Assembly: GCA_946480785.1 (NCBI GenBank)
Contig: CAMLLD010000013.1
Location: 1 to 64,000 of the forward strand
Direction: 5' to 3'
Length of the DNA stretch: 64,000 nucleotides
DNA from: an uncultured Blastocatellia bacterium
Lineage (GTDB): Bacteria; Acidobacteriota; Blastocatellia; Pyrinomonadales; Pyrinomonadaceae
Part shown: piece after piece, positions 16,609-25,541 of the stretch
How positions within the stretch are numbered: the stretch's first letter is position 1
How the letters are laid out: each line of letters opens with the position of its first letter
The notes under the pieces: generated by a model
What the model was told of the DNA's origin: nothing
Databases searched by the model: none
The model's input: the letters and a program-made list of their open reading frames with translations, nothing else
Position numbers and translations under genes: made by a program

Positions 16609-18249
16609 TTGAACCTGAGACTGCTACTTATCGCCGTCCTTCTTCTGCTTAGTCCCACTTATCTTTTCGCCCAAACCGAAAACATCACGCGCCAGGAAAC
16701 ACTGCGCGGCTCGATTACGCCCGAGCGCGAATGGTGGGACGTGCTGCATTACCACTTGCGGGTGGAGTTTCTGCCGGAGACCCGAAGGCTGCGTGGGTCA
16801 AACACGATCACGTTCAAGACCATCAAACCGGGCAGCAGGATGCAGATCGATCTCCAGCCGCCGCTCGCGATCACGAAGGTCACGCACGGCGGGTCCGAAC
16901 TCAAATTCGAGCGCGAGGGAAACGTCTATTGGGTCACGTTTGAAAAAGAGCTTCCAAAAGGGATCGAAGACAAGGTCGAAGTGTTCTATGAAGGTGTTCC
17001 GACTGTCGCCAAGAATCCTCCGTGGGTTGGCGGGATCACGTGGGGCCGAGACGATCTCGGCGAGAATTTCATCGTGACAACCGCGCAAGGCATCGGCGCG
17101 AGTATCTGGTGGCCCAACAAAGATCACGGCGCCGACGAACCAGATCGCGGCATGCAGATCGACGTCACCGTGCCGGAGCGTCTCGTTGCTGTTTCCAACG
17201 GCCGCTTGAAGAAGGTGGACCATGATGTGGCTGCCAAGACGAAGACGTTTCATTGGGAAGTCGTGAACCCGATCAATAACTACGGCGTCAACGTCAACAT
17301 CGGCAACTACGTGAACGTCTCCGACAAGTACAACGGCAAAGGTGGTGTGCTCGATATCAACTACTGGGTGCTGCCGCATCAGAAGGAATCCGCGCTCAGG
17401 CAGTTCAAGGAAGTGCCGCGCATGCTGGAGGCATTTGAATACTGGTTCGGGAAATATCCATTCTATGAAGACGGCTACAAACTCGTGACGGTTTCATATC
17501 CCGGCATGGAGCACCAGAGCTCGGTCACTTACGGCAACTGGTTTCGCAATGGTTATCTGCAACGCGACCCGTGCGCGTGCGGCGTCGGGATGAAGTTTGA
17601 TTTCATCATCGTGCACGAGTCCGCGCATGAATGGTTCGGCAACAACATCTCGATGAAAGACGCAGCCGACATGTGGATTCACGAAGGCTTCGCGAATTAC
17701 GCGGAGAACCTGTTCGTCGAATACCACTTCGGCAAGAAAGATGCGGAAGACTATGTGATCGGCACGCGTCGCTCGATCAGAAACGATCGTCCGATCATCG
17801 GCGTGTATGGAACCAACCGCGAAGGCTCGGGAGACATGTATCCGAAAGGTGGGAACATGCTCCACACGATTCGTCACGTCATAAACGACGACGCGAAGTG
17901 GCTCTCAATCCTCCACGGATTGCAAACCGAGTTCTGGCACCAGACAGTTACGACGCAGCAGATCGAAAACTTCATCTCCACCAAAGCGGGCATCGATTTC
18001 AGCAAGGTGTTCGATCAATATCTCCGCACGACACAGATTCCGCTTTTGAAGTATGAAATAAACGGCAGGACGCTGTCGTTTCACTACGAACGAGTCGTCA
18101 AAGGCTTCACGATGCCGTTGCGCGTGAACGTCAACGGAAAAGAAGTGGTCATCACGCCGACGGAAACAAAACAGACGCTCGACTTCCCTGACGAGATCGA
18201 ATCATTCGAAGTCAATCGCAACTTCTATGTTGATGCGGCAAAAGATTGA
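16609..18249 (+). CDS. M1 family zinc metallopeptidase
   Basis: A 546-residue secreted aminopeptidase-type protein. I place the start at TTG 16609, with GGAG upstream, because it gives a clean signal peptide (LNLRLLLIAVLLLLSPTYLFAQ) directly after the permease stop; there is no ATG there. The catalytic site is complete: 'HESAHEWFGNN' followed by 18 residues and the third ligand Glu in 'HEGFANYAE'. 'YPGMEHQSSVTYGN' replaces the exopeptidase GxMEN motif. The family removes N-terminal residues from peptides. Its place behind PadR and ADOP suggests a shared regulon. Confidence 0.88.
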   Translation: MNLRLLLIAVLLLLSPTYLFAQTENITRQETLRGSITPEREWWDVLHYHLRVEFLPETRRLRGSNTITFKTIKPGSRMQIDLQPPLAITKVTHGGSELKFEREGNVYWVTFEKELPKGIEDKVEVFYEGVPTVAKNPPWVGGITWGRDDLGENFIVTTAQGIGASIWWPNKDHGADEPDRGMQIDVTVPERLVAVSNGRLKKVDHDVAAKTKTFHWEVVNPINNYGVNVNIGNYVNVSDKYNGKGGVLDINYWVLPHQKESALRQFKEVPRMLEAFEYWFGKYPFYEDGYKLVTVSYPGMEHQSSVTYGNWFRNGYLQRDPCACGVGMKFDFIIVHESAHEWFGNNISMKDAADMWIHEGFANYAENLFVEYHFGKKDAEDYVIGTRRSIRNDRPIIGVYGTNREGSGDMYPKGGNMLHTIRHVINDDAKWLSILHGLQTEFWHQTVTTQQIENFISTKAGIDFSKVFDQYLRTTQIPLLKYEINGRTLSFHYERVVKGFTMPLRVNVNGKEVVITPTETKQTLDFPDEIESFEVNRNFYVDAAKD

Positions 18250-18307
18250 CGGCGAATTTGTGCGGGAGTAACCTCATCCTCAAATCAAGCGGGAAGGAGT
18301 TGCCCAC

Positions 18308-19792
18308 ATGTTTTACCCACGTGTTTCTCACCTCGTGTATTTGTTGCTCATCTCGATCGCGACTGTAGCCTCAAACGCAAATGCTCAGACAGTTTCGTTT
18401 TCACGAACCGATCGAGACCTGTCGATCGATAACCCGTTCCAGATTGTGACCGCAGATTTCAACAAGGACGGAAATCTCGATCTGGCCTTCTCCGATAAAT
18501 TCGTTCCCGACGTGTTCGTTGTGCTTGGCGACGGCCATGGCGCTTTCGGTCCGGAGATGAGCTTCTCATCACTCGGCCCGGCCAATTCGATCGCGACCGC
18601 CGATTTCAACAACGACGGAAATCTCGACCTCGCGCTCGCCGTACAGTCACAAATTTCGATCGTCGTCCTTTTCGGCACAGGCAACGGAAGCTTTGGCGCT
18701 CCGCTAGAACTCCACGCCGGTCCGTCTCCGTTCCAGGCTCCTTTGGGCGTCGCGGCCGGCGATTTTGACGGCGACGGCACGCCGGATCTGATGAGTATCG
18801 CGTTCGGTTCGAACGTGGTCTCATTCATAAAGAGCAACGGCGACGGAACTTTCGGACCGTACACTTTCGCCGGTACAGTTCGCGACGATCCACAGATGAT
18901 CATCGCCGCCGATTTCAACCTCGACGGCCAGCTCGACATAGCAACCGCGAACTTCGATTTCTTCGGTATCACGGTTGCCCTCAACAACGGCAACGGGACA
19001 CTCAAGAGTCCGTTCGAGATGGGGACTAGCAGCGGCGGCGCGGTAGCGCTCACGAGCGGAGACTTCAATCAGGATACATTCCCCGATCTCGCGTTCGTGC
19101 ATCGCTTTCCGCAACTTCCCGGGACCGTGTCGCTCGTTCTCGGTAATGGTGACGGAACTTTTGGACCAGCAAGGACGGACTCTACTCCCGGTCTCGATCC
19201 GCGCTCGATCGTGACGGCAGATTTCAATCTTGATGGAGATCTCGATCTCGCGGTGGCAAACTTCGTTTCAAACACAGTCTCGATCCTGCCGGGCACGAAC
19301 GACTTGTTCCAGATCGGATCTCCGCAGAACCTCTCGTCCTTCTCTAATCCGATTGCGCTGGCCACGGGTGATTTCAATAACGACTGCCGGCCCGATCTCG
19401 CGGTCTTGAACGCCGGTAATGGGACGTTATCGATTCTGTTGAATACGACGCCGAAAGCGCCGCTTCAGATTGTGGACGTGCTGCTTTCGAAGGACGTGTT
19501 ATGGCCGCCGAATCACAAGCTGATGGATGTGACGGTTGACTATGGCACGACAAACACCTGCGGCCCCGTGATGTGCTCGCTCAGCGTTAACAGTAACGAG
19601 CCGGTCAGCGGTGGTGGTAATTCTCCTACGGACTGGGAAATCATCGACGCGCATCACGTGCGACTCAGAGCGGAACGGGCAGGCAATGGTTCGGGACGTA
19701 TCTATAGCGTCACGATCACTTGTGGCGATGGCAGCGGAACTCCGGTGAGCACGTCGGCCACGGTAACGGTTCCCAAAAACCAGCGGCAATAA
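18308..19792 (+). CDS. FG-GAP/VCBS repeat secreted protein
   Basis: A 494-residue exported protein. After a signal peptide (LLISIATVASNANAQ) come about seven repeats of the form 'ADFNxDGxLDLAxA' (for example ADFNKDGNLDLAF, GDFDGDGTPDLMS, ADFNLDGDLDLAV), each a calcium-binding loop of an integrin-like seven-blade propeller. Residues from about 390 form a separate Ig-like domain with 'LWPPNHKLMDVTVDYG' and 'VRLRAERAGNGSGRIYSVTI', a module recurrent in acidobacterial surface proteins. AAGGAGT precedes the ATG. Probably cell-surface or secreted; ligand unknown. Confidence 0.88.
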   Translation: MFYPRVSHLVYLLLISIATVASNANAQTVSFSRTDRDLSIDNPFQIVTADFNKDGNLDLAFSDKFVPDVFVVLGDGHGAFGPEMSFSSLGPANSIATADFNNDGNLDLALAVQSQISIVVLFGTGNGSFGAPLELHAGPSPFQAPLGVAAGDFDGDGTPDLMSIAFGSNVVSFIKSNGDGTFGPYTFAGTVRDDPQMIIAADFNLDGQLDIATANFDFFGITVALNNGNGTLKSPFEMGTSSGGAVALTSGDFNQDTFPDLAFVHRFPQLPGTVSLVLGNGDGTFGPARTDSTPGLDPRSIVTADFNLDGDLDLAVANFVSNTVSILPGTNDLFQIGSPQNLSSFSNPIALATGDFNNDCRPDLAVLNAGNGTLSILLNTTPKAPLQIVDVLLSKDVLWPPNHKLMDVTVDYGTTNTCGPVMCSLSVNSNEPVSGGGNSPTDWEIIDAHHVRLRAERAGNGSGRIYSVTITCGDGSGTPVSTSATVTVPKNQRQ

Positions 19793-19808
19793 ACGGATAA
19801 GAAACTCC

Positions 19809-19866
19809 AGGTCTTCTGCTCAACGACGCTCGTTCCTAGGTCTTTTGCTCGACGACACTTGTGCCG
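19809..19866. repeat. 29-bp tandem duplication at the 3' end of the SRPBCC gene
   Basis: Two imperfect 29-bp copies (aggtcttctgctcaacgacg... and aggtcttttgctcgacgaca...). Read on the minus strand both encode GTSVVEQKT; the duplication lies across the stop codon of the SRPBCC gene, so the outer copy is now outside the reading frame. Confidence 0.7.
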
Positions 19867-20312
19867 AGTCGTTGGGCAAGACCTTGTGCGCCCCAACTCA
19901 TTACTACGTTGTGGTTCCACTCGAAAAGCGGACGAGCAATCGGCGAGAGTAGATTCATCCACTGCTTCGTTGTCTCGACGTTCCAATCGTAGCGCACGAT
20001 CGTTTCGCCGTTCTCAGTCGAGAGTTGCCAGAGACCGCGGCCCTGGAGCTCGCCTTTAGCGATGCCTTCGAGCAGTCGCGGCGCCTCGATGCGCGCGGTT
20101 TCCATGTCGAAGCTCAGCCGGTAAGGCAGCTTGCTCTTCCACGTGTAGCGATGAAGAGTGCCGACACCTCTCTCATCGCCGGGGCGCAGTTCAACTACAT
20201 TCTCGACGCCTTTCCACCACGTGGGCGATTCCTTCGAGTGATAGATCTCGTTCCAGACCTGTTCGATCGGAGCTTTAACGCGCCAGATGGTGACGAATTT
20301 GTAGTCTCTCAT
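19836..20312 (-). CDS. SRPBCC family (polyketide cyclase/START-like) protein
   Basis: A 158-residue protein with the helix-grip fold: 'YKFVTIWRVKAPIEQVWNEIYHSKESPTWWKGVENVVEL' at the start, 'GVGTLHRYTWKSKLPYRLSFDMET' in the sheet, 'GLWQLSTENGETIVRYDWNVET' and a C-terminal amphipathic helix 'SPIARPLFEWNHNVVMSWGAQGL'. The family binds hydrophobic ligands; many members are uncharacterised. I choose the ATG at 20312 (MRDYKF); the frame extends to 20333. The 3' end is affected by a 29-bp duplication. Confidence 0.85.
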   Translation of the reverse strand: MRDYKFVTIWRVKAPIEQVWNEIYHSKESPTWWKGVENVVELRPGDERGVGTLHRYTWKSKLPYRLSFDMETARIEAPRLLEGIAKGELQGRGLWQLSTENGETIVRYDWNVETTKQWMNLLSPIARPLFEWNHNVVMSWGAQGLAQRLGTSVVEQKT

Positions 20313-20751
20313 CAGGTTACAAGCTTTGCACAAAAACTCGGCGAACGTGCGTTTGGAGGTTGAACTCCGAAGGAGTTCGCAAATTTTAGCCCAGGGTTCA
20401 TACCCTGGGTAAGAAAAAAAGCGCGCGCGAACGCTGAAAGCGTTGGCGAAGTCCGGTTCTAGGTCCTGGTCAACGCTTTCAGCGTTTCAAGGCTCTCTTA
20501 ATGATGGCCCCAGGGTGTCGCTACGCTCCGACCCTGGGCTGGCATTAGCTAACGCCTTCAGCGTTCCTGAGTAGCTAACGGCTTCGGCGCTCCAAGTAGT
20601 TACGACTCCGGCGTTCTGAGTAGCTAACGCCTTCGGCGCTCCGAGTAGTTAGACTCCGACGTTCTGAGTAGCTAAGGCCTTCGGCGCTCCGAGTAGTTAG
20701 ACTCCGGCGTTCTGAGTAGCTAACGCCTTCGGCGCTCCAAGTAGTTACGTT
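20313..20751. repeat. Repeat-rich intergenic region (REP-like hairpins and 48-bp tandem array)
   Basis: No gene is visible. The order is AACTCCGAAGGAGTT (20362-20376), a CCCAGGGT hairpin (20390-20409), AACGCTGAAAGCGTT and CAACGCTTTCAGCGTTT copies, a second CCCAGGGT/ACCCTGGG hairpin (20509-20538) with a 14-base loop, 'gcattagctaacgcc', then the tandem array. It is the same repeat family as at 3.1-3.5 kb. Confidence 0.75.
20569..20749. repeat. 48-bp tandem repeat, about 3.75 copies
   Basis: Units begin at 20569, 20618, 20666 and 20714 (49, 48, 48 and a partial 36 bp). Each unit is built of GAGTAGCTAACGCCTTCGGC, GCTCCGAGTAGTTA and GACTCCGGCGTTCT, i.e. two alternating 'GAGTAG-TA' half units around the CGCC-TTCGGCG palindrome. 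There are no unique spacers, so it is not CRISPR. Confidence 0.85.
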
Positions 20752-23700
20752 TCACGACGCCTTTCTCGCCTTAACCGTGCGGCCGTCGGGAAAAGTTACG
20801 ATGATGGCCGTTACTTTTCCCGCCGCGTCTCTTTCAAAACTCATTGCATTACCGATCGGCTGCGCCGTGAACTTGTCCGCCGTGGCTTCCGGAACGAGCT
20901 CGATGCGCCGGCCGCTTGGATCGAAGGCGAATAACTTTTCTCCTTCCTGTCTCACGACCAACACACCGAGGGTTCCACCATCGTAACTGCCGACGAACGC
21001 GGCGAACTTGCCATCGGATGCGGCTGCTGCAGGTGCTTGGACCGTCTTCGGCGCCGGAGCAGGATACGCCGAGCCCGCCTGCGGGAGCGACGAGACTGAT
21101 ACCGCCCCAGACTGCACGTTGCTTTGCGCACCCGGATGAATCGGAAAAGGCGGACGCTTCGGACTAACAGATCGATTCTTCGAGATCTCCGCGAGCGCAA
21201 CCTCGACTGCTTTCTCGAGCTGCGGATCTCTTCCGGCGATCACGTCAGCAGGTGTGATCTCGACGTCGAAGTCAGGAGCGACGCCGCTATTTTCGATGCC
21301 CCACGTTCCACTCGGATCGTACGCGGCTCGATTCGGCAGCCGGATCTGCCCGCCGTCGATCAGCACGGGCGTGAAGTAATAAGGACCAATGCCCGCGCCG
21401 AACGTATGTTTGCCGACGATTGGACCAACCTTCCCCAGCTTGAACATGAACGCGCCGGTTTCCGCAGCCGAACCATTCAGCTCATTGATGAGCATCACCT
21501 TTACCGGCGGCGCGGGATTGACGGGTGTCGCAATATCGTCGCCGCCACGAAACATGTAGTAGTAGAGCGGCTTGCGCTGCATCCATTCAATCAGGTAATC
21601 GGGCGTGATGCCGCCGCCGTTGAAACGCTGATCGACGATGATGCCCTGCTTGTCCGCGTAGCCGGTGAGGCCGCGAACCGCGTTCATGATTCCTTCACCG
21701 CCGTAACCCTCGATGTAGATGTAACCGAGCCGGCCGCCGGAAAGCTCTTCGACGCGCTTGCCATTTGCTTCGGCCCAATTCGCGCGACGCAAACGATTTT
21801 CACCCAACGCCGGAAAGACGGTGTAGCTGCGCGCATTCGCACCGTCGGTGGTTGCCGAAACCGTGAGCTTCGTCGGACGCCCGACCGTGTTTTCGAAGTA
21901 GCTGAGAATATTCTTTGCCGCGTCCACGGGCTGATCGTTTACCTGGAGCAAGTAATCACCTTCGCGAACGTCAACTCCCGGCTGGTCCAACGGCGCTCCG
22001 AACGCTCCGTTCGGCGACGAGTAATTGGTCGAGCGATAGATCTTCTTGAAACGATATTTTCCATTCGCGATCTCGTAGTCGGCGCCGAGTAGACCGATAC
22101 GGTTGCCATTACCTGCCGGCGGCGGCGCATCACCGCCGCCAACACCGAGATGGCTCACCGACACAGAGCCGAGCATTCGCTGCATCAGACGGTTGAGATC
22201 GCTGCGGCGCACGATCGTCGGCAAGTAAGCGGCGTACTCGTTTTCCAGTGCGACCAGGTTTTGCCCGTGGTAATTCGGATCGTAAAACCAGTCGCGCATG
22301 ATGCGGACCGACTCGTGAAACATCTGCCGCCACTCCTCGGCCGGAACGACGCGCACTTCGATCTTGCTGAAGTCCTGCCGGCCTTCGTCGGCTTTCGGCG
22401 CCGCTTCAGAGGAAACGAGAAAGAAGTCTCTGCCTTTGCGATACAGAATCTTCTTGCCGTCAACCGTTATATCGAGCGCCCCAACCTGGTCCACGATCTT
22501 TTGCGGCGGGCCGCCCTTCGTGATGTCGAATGAATAAACCGTCTGCGGCGTTGGACCACCTGGATCCGCAGACCATTCGCGATTGATCAGAATCAAGGTT
22601 CCCGGTCGTCCAGCTGCGAGCTGCGCGTAATCGCGTTGCGGCAGCGGCAGGTTTACGAAGCGCGAGCGCAGACTATCGAAATCGATCTTCACTTGCGGCA
22701 CGACTTCACTCGCTTTCGCTTCCGGATTCGGTTGACCGTTCGGCAGGAGCGGCGGTGCGTAATCGCGTGACAAGATCGCGGCGTGCACTCGTCGCACCAC
22801 GAGTGGACTGGCAAACACGGCGTTGAGCACGCCCCAACTGAAATCACTCGCGCCGTTATTCGGGCTGGACACGAAGTAAAGATACTTGCCGTTGCGATCG
22901 AACACAGGCAGTTCAGCGTGCGTGATTCCGTCCGTAACCTGAACGGATTTCTTCTGCGCAATGTCGTAAATGAAAACCGCACCCGCCCGGTTCTTCATGC
23001 GTTTACAGTAGGCGAGATAGCGCGAGTCCGGCGAGAAGTTTGCGGTCCATGATTGCTGCGCCGAATAGGTAGAACTATCAACGCGAACCGCAGTCTCGGC
23101 AGCAACGTCAACGAGCCAAAGTCCCAGGCGTCTGTCAGCGAGCGTGAGCTTCCCTGAATCGGGGGACCAGATGAGGTCCCAATAGAACGAGGGCTTCGGC
23201 TCGATGCGGATCTTCTTTACTGAGTCGTTTATGAGCGAGCGAATGTGCAACGCATACTCGCCGGATTCGTCGGAGATGTAAGCGATCGATTTGTTGTCGG
23301 GCGAGATCACGGGAAAACGTTCGGCGACACCGGGCGTGTTGGTCAGGTCCTTATAAGAGCCGTTGGCCGGATCGAAGACGATCACTTCGCCGCGCGCGCC
23401 GAAGACGACGCGGTCGCCATTCGGCGAAGGCAGGATCTGTTCGAGCGAACGCATGGCAGCGGCGTTGCGCACCGCAAGCTCGGACGTGTCAGGACTCACC
23501 GAAACGTTTACCACGCGATCGTTGTTGTTACTGAGATCGAGCAGGTGTATTCGGCCTCGTTGCACATAGACCGCGGCGTCGGAGTTCGCAGCCGCGACGT
23601 TGACGCCGTAGTCAGCGTACTTCGTTAGCTGCTGTGTCTTCTTCGATTTCGTGTCGTAGGCGTAGAGATTGAAGATGCCGGTGCGGTCAGACGTGAAGTA

Positions 23701-24366
23701 GATTTTGTCCCCAACCCAGCGGGGATTGCGATCGTTATACGCACCCGACGAGAGCTTCTCGAGCGCGCCTGTTTTCAGATCGGCGATCCACATCACCCCC
23801 GCGTAGCCGCCGCGATAATAGCGCCACTCGCCCGCGCCCGGCCGCGGGTTGTAAACGATGCGCTGCCCGTCGGGCGAGAACGATCCGAAGAAACTCTGGT
23901 GCAGCGGCAGCGCGGTTGCGAGCGCAAGCCGGTCGGCGGAAGTTTTGTAGAGACGAGTTAACGATTCTTCGTCCCTCGTGGTCTCGAATATGACTTCGCG
24001 CGCATCAGGCGACCACGCGGTGACGAAATCATCTTCCGGCATCATCGTGATGCGAGTGGGCTCGCCGGAACCGTCTGCCGGAGCAACGAACACGTCCCAG
24101 TCGTTGCCGTTCAAGCGTGAGAACGCGATGCGACGGCCGTCCGGTGAAAACACGGGACTGGTTTCGTCGTTAGGCGTATTCGTGAGCCGCTTCGCCGCGC
24201 CGCCGGCTCGATCGACGAGCCAGATCTTGCCCGCATACGTGAAAGCGATCTGCGACGGGCTGAGCGAAACGTACTCGATCATGAGCGGCCGCTCGGCGGC
24301 TGGTTGAGCGAGTGCAGCGACAGAGATGGAGAGGCAGGCGGCCAGGAGGATTAAGCAACGCGACAT
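20752..24366 (-). CDS. Tricorn protease homologue (S41 family)
   Basis: A 1204-residue exported protein (signal peptide LILLAACLSISVAALAQ). Residues about 40-600 form two PD40/WD40-like propellers with many 'SPDGRRIAF', 'SPDSRYLAY' and 'TSDRTGIFNLY' repeats. The C-terminal half has 'LMQRMLGSVSHLGVGGGDAP' with the active-site His, a PDZ-like domain (VREGDYLLQVNDQPVDA) and the S41 core with 'GGGITPDYLIEWMQR' and the serine in 'NELNGSAAETGAFM'. Tricorn degrades peptides produced by other proteases. An extra C-terminal 90-residue beta domain follows a Pro/Ala linker. It is probably periplasmic. Confidence 0.93.
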   Translation of the reverse strand: MSRCLILLAACLSISVAALAQPAAERPLMIEYVSLSPSQIAFTYAGKIWLVDRAGGAAKRLTNTPNDETSPVFSPDGRRIAFSRLNGNDWDVFVAPADGSGEPTRITMMPEDDFVTAWSPDAREVIFETTRDEESLTRLYKTSADRLALATALPLHQSFFGSFSPDGQRIVYNPRPGAGEWRYYRGGYAGVMWIADLKTGALEKLSSGAYNDRNPRWVGDKIYFTSDRTGIFNLYAYDTKSKKTQQLTKYADYGVNVAAANSDAAVYVQRGRIHLLDLSNNNDRVVNVSVSPDTSELAVRNAAAMRSLEQILPSPNGDRVVFGARGEVIVFDPANGSYKDLTNTPGVAERFPVISPDNKSIAYISDESGEYALHIRSLINDSVKKIRIEPKPSFYWDLIWSPDSGKLTLADRRLGLWLVDVAAETAVRVDSSTYSAQQSWTANFSPDSRYLAYCKRMKNRAGAVFIYDIAQKKSVQVTDGITHAELPVFDRNGKYLYFVSSPNNGASDFSWGVLNAVFASPLVVRRVHAAILSRDYAPPLLPNGQPNPEAKASEVVPQVKIDFDSLRSRFVNLPLPQRDYAQLAAGRPGTLILINREWSADPGGPTPQTVYSFDITKGGPPQKIVDQVGALDITVDGKKILYRKGRDFFLVSSEAAPKADEGRQDFSKIEVRVVPAEEWRQMFHESVRIMRDWFYDPNYHGQNLVALENEYAAYLPTIVRRSDLNRLMQRMLGSVSVSHLGVGGGDAPPPAGNGNRIGLLGADYEIANGKYRFKKIYRSTNYSSPNGAFGAPLDQPGVDVREGDYLLQVNDQPVDAAKNILSYFENTVGRPTKLTVSATTDGANARSYTVFPALGENRLRRANWAEANGKRVEELSGGRLGYIYIEGYGGEGIMNAVRGLTGYADKQGIIVDQRFNGGGITPDYLIEWMQRKPLYYYMFRGGDDIATPVNPAPPVKVMLINELNGSAAETGAFMFKLGKVGPIVGKHTFGAGIGPYYFTPVLIDGGQIRLPNRAAYDPSGTWGIENSGVAPDFDVEITPADVIAGRDPQLEKAVEVALAEISKNRSVSPKRPPFPIHPGAQSNVQSGAVSVSSLPQAGSAYPAPAPKTVQAPAAAASDGKFAAFVGSYDGGTLGVLVVRQEGEKLFAFDPSGRRIELVPEATADKFTAQPIGNAMSFERDAAGKVTAIIVTFPDGRTVKARKAS

Positions 24367-24383
24367 AACTTCGACCTCACGGA

Positions 24384-25442
24384 TTAGGGTTTTGAGTTTA
24401 AGACAAGGAGCTGAATTGCGACGAACAGCAGTGTGACGAAAACCGGGATGATAAAGTTCAGTTTATCGTCGGCGTTGTCGTACCAGCCGCGCGTGCCGGG
24501 TGCGCGCGCCTTGCGATGCGCGTCGTCCGGCCGTCTCTGCTCGGTCTCAGGTGCTAACAACGCTGCGAGATCTTCAATCGTTACCGGTGGGAGAAACGCT
24601 TCGCGTACGTTCCAAAACACGCACAACGCCAAAACGAACACATCCAGCGCGATGAGCAACGCCCAATAACTCGAATGCCACGATTCCAACGACGACCAAA
24701 GGAGCGGTAACACGATGAGGCCGGTAATGATGTACGTGCGTCCGCGCGTCTCCAGACTCGCGAGCTTCGCGTGTTGGGTAAGCGCACTCATCGCTTCAGC
24801 AAGACTCGTTTGCGCCGACGCCACTCGCGTCCGCAAAGTCTTCATCGCTGGCTCGTCGAGTTGCACGATGCTTTCGGCTTCGCAGTAGATACAACGCACC
24901 ACCACGTCATCGGGCTGAACTGACAATGGCGCGCCACACTGCCGGCAATGCGGTGGTTCACCCGCAGCCGCGGGCGGGTGCGCCGCGAAAGCTGCGCCAA
25001 CATAGCTCGCGCCACTCACGAGGATATTTCTCATCGCGACATTCGCGGCGAGCAGTTGCGCGGGAATCATGATGACCCACACCCAGAGCAACATTCCCGG
25101 CAGCGCGTCACCACTCACCACGCGCAACACAGCGTCGATAAGAACAACAACGAGACCTCCGCTCAGCAGCACAAACGGCGCGAGCGCAGTGCATACGAAC
25201 CACCGCCGCGGCGCTTTGAGGTGGGCCAATCGCAACCACTGCTTAGCCGCTGCGCGCGTCGCCGAATCCAGGTCGCGCGTGAGACGTAGTTCTTCACGGT
25301 AAACCTGCGGCATCGCATTGGCGGTCCCACAAAAACGACACACTAGCGACGGCGCATCGATCACCACCAGCGGCGCGTTACACTTAACGCACTGCAGCGG
25401 CGCTAACTGTGGTCTCGTTTCTGAAGTGATAGTCGTACTCAT
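24384..25442 (-). CDS. Zinc-ribbon membrane protein of unknown function
   Basis: A 352-residue protein. An N-terminal zinc ribbon 'CVKCNAPL ... CRFCG' is followed by two transmembrane helices (FVCTALAPFVLLSGGLVVVLI; LLWVWVIMIPAQLLAANVAM), a second ribbon 'CRQCGAPL ... CIYCEAES', a helical stretch, two more helices (YIITGLIVLPLLW; YWALLIALDVFVLALCVFW) and a final C-terminal helix. The duplicated ribbon-plus-helices layout is clear, but I recognise no named family. Start at ATG 25442 chosen because it begins just before the first ribbon. It lies 17 bases downstream of the tricorn gene start on the same strand upstream side, so both may be cotranscribed. Confidence 0.75.
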   Translation of the reverse strand: MSTTITSETRPQLAPLQCVKCNAPLVVIDAPSLVCRFCGTANAMPQVYREELRLTRDLDSATRAAAKQWLRLAHLKAPRRWFVCTALAPFVLLSGGLVVVLIDAVLRVVSGDALPGMLLWVWVIMIPAQLLAANVAMRNILVSGASYVGAAFAAHPPAAAGEPPHCRQCGAPLSVQPDDVVVRCIYCEAESIVQLDEPAMKTLRTRVASAQTSLAEAMSALTQHAKLASLETRGRTYIITGLIVLPLLWSSLESWHSSYWALLIALDVFVLALCVFWNVREAFLPPVTIEDLAALLAPETEQRRPDDAHRKARAPGTRGWYDNADDKLNFIIPVFVTLLFVAIQLLVLNSKP

Positions 25443-25541
25443 CAAACGAAATTTCGGTGAGAAGTCTAAGTGCAATATGAAATCTTGCCAAGATTCCTTT
25501 ATGGCATTAGATTGCACACCTGAACAGGAGGACCCCCACAA

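Noticed and set aside
20569..20749. CRISPR-like array
   Set aside because: Units are contiguous and similar throughout, with no unique spacers and no cas genes nearby.
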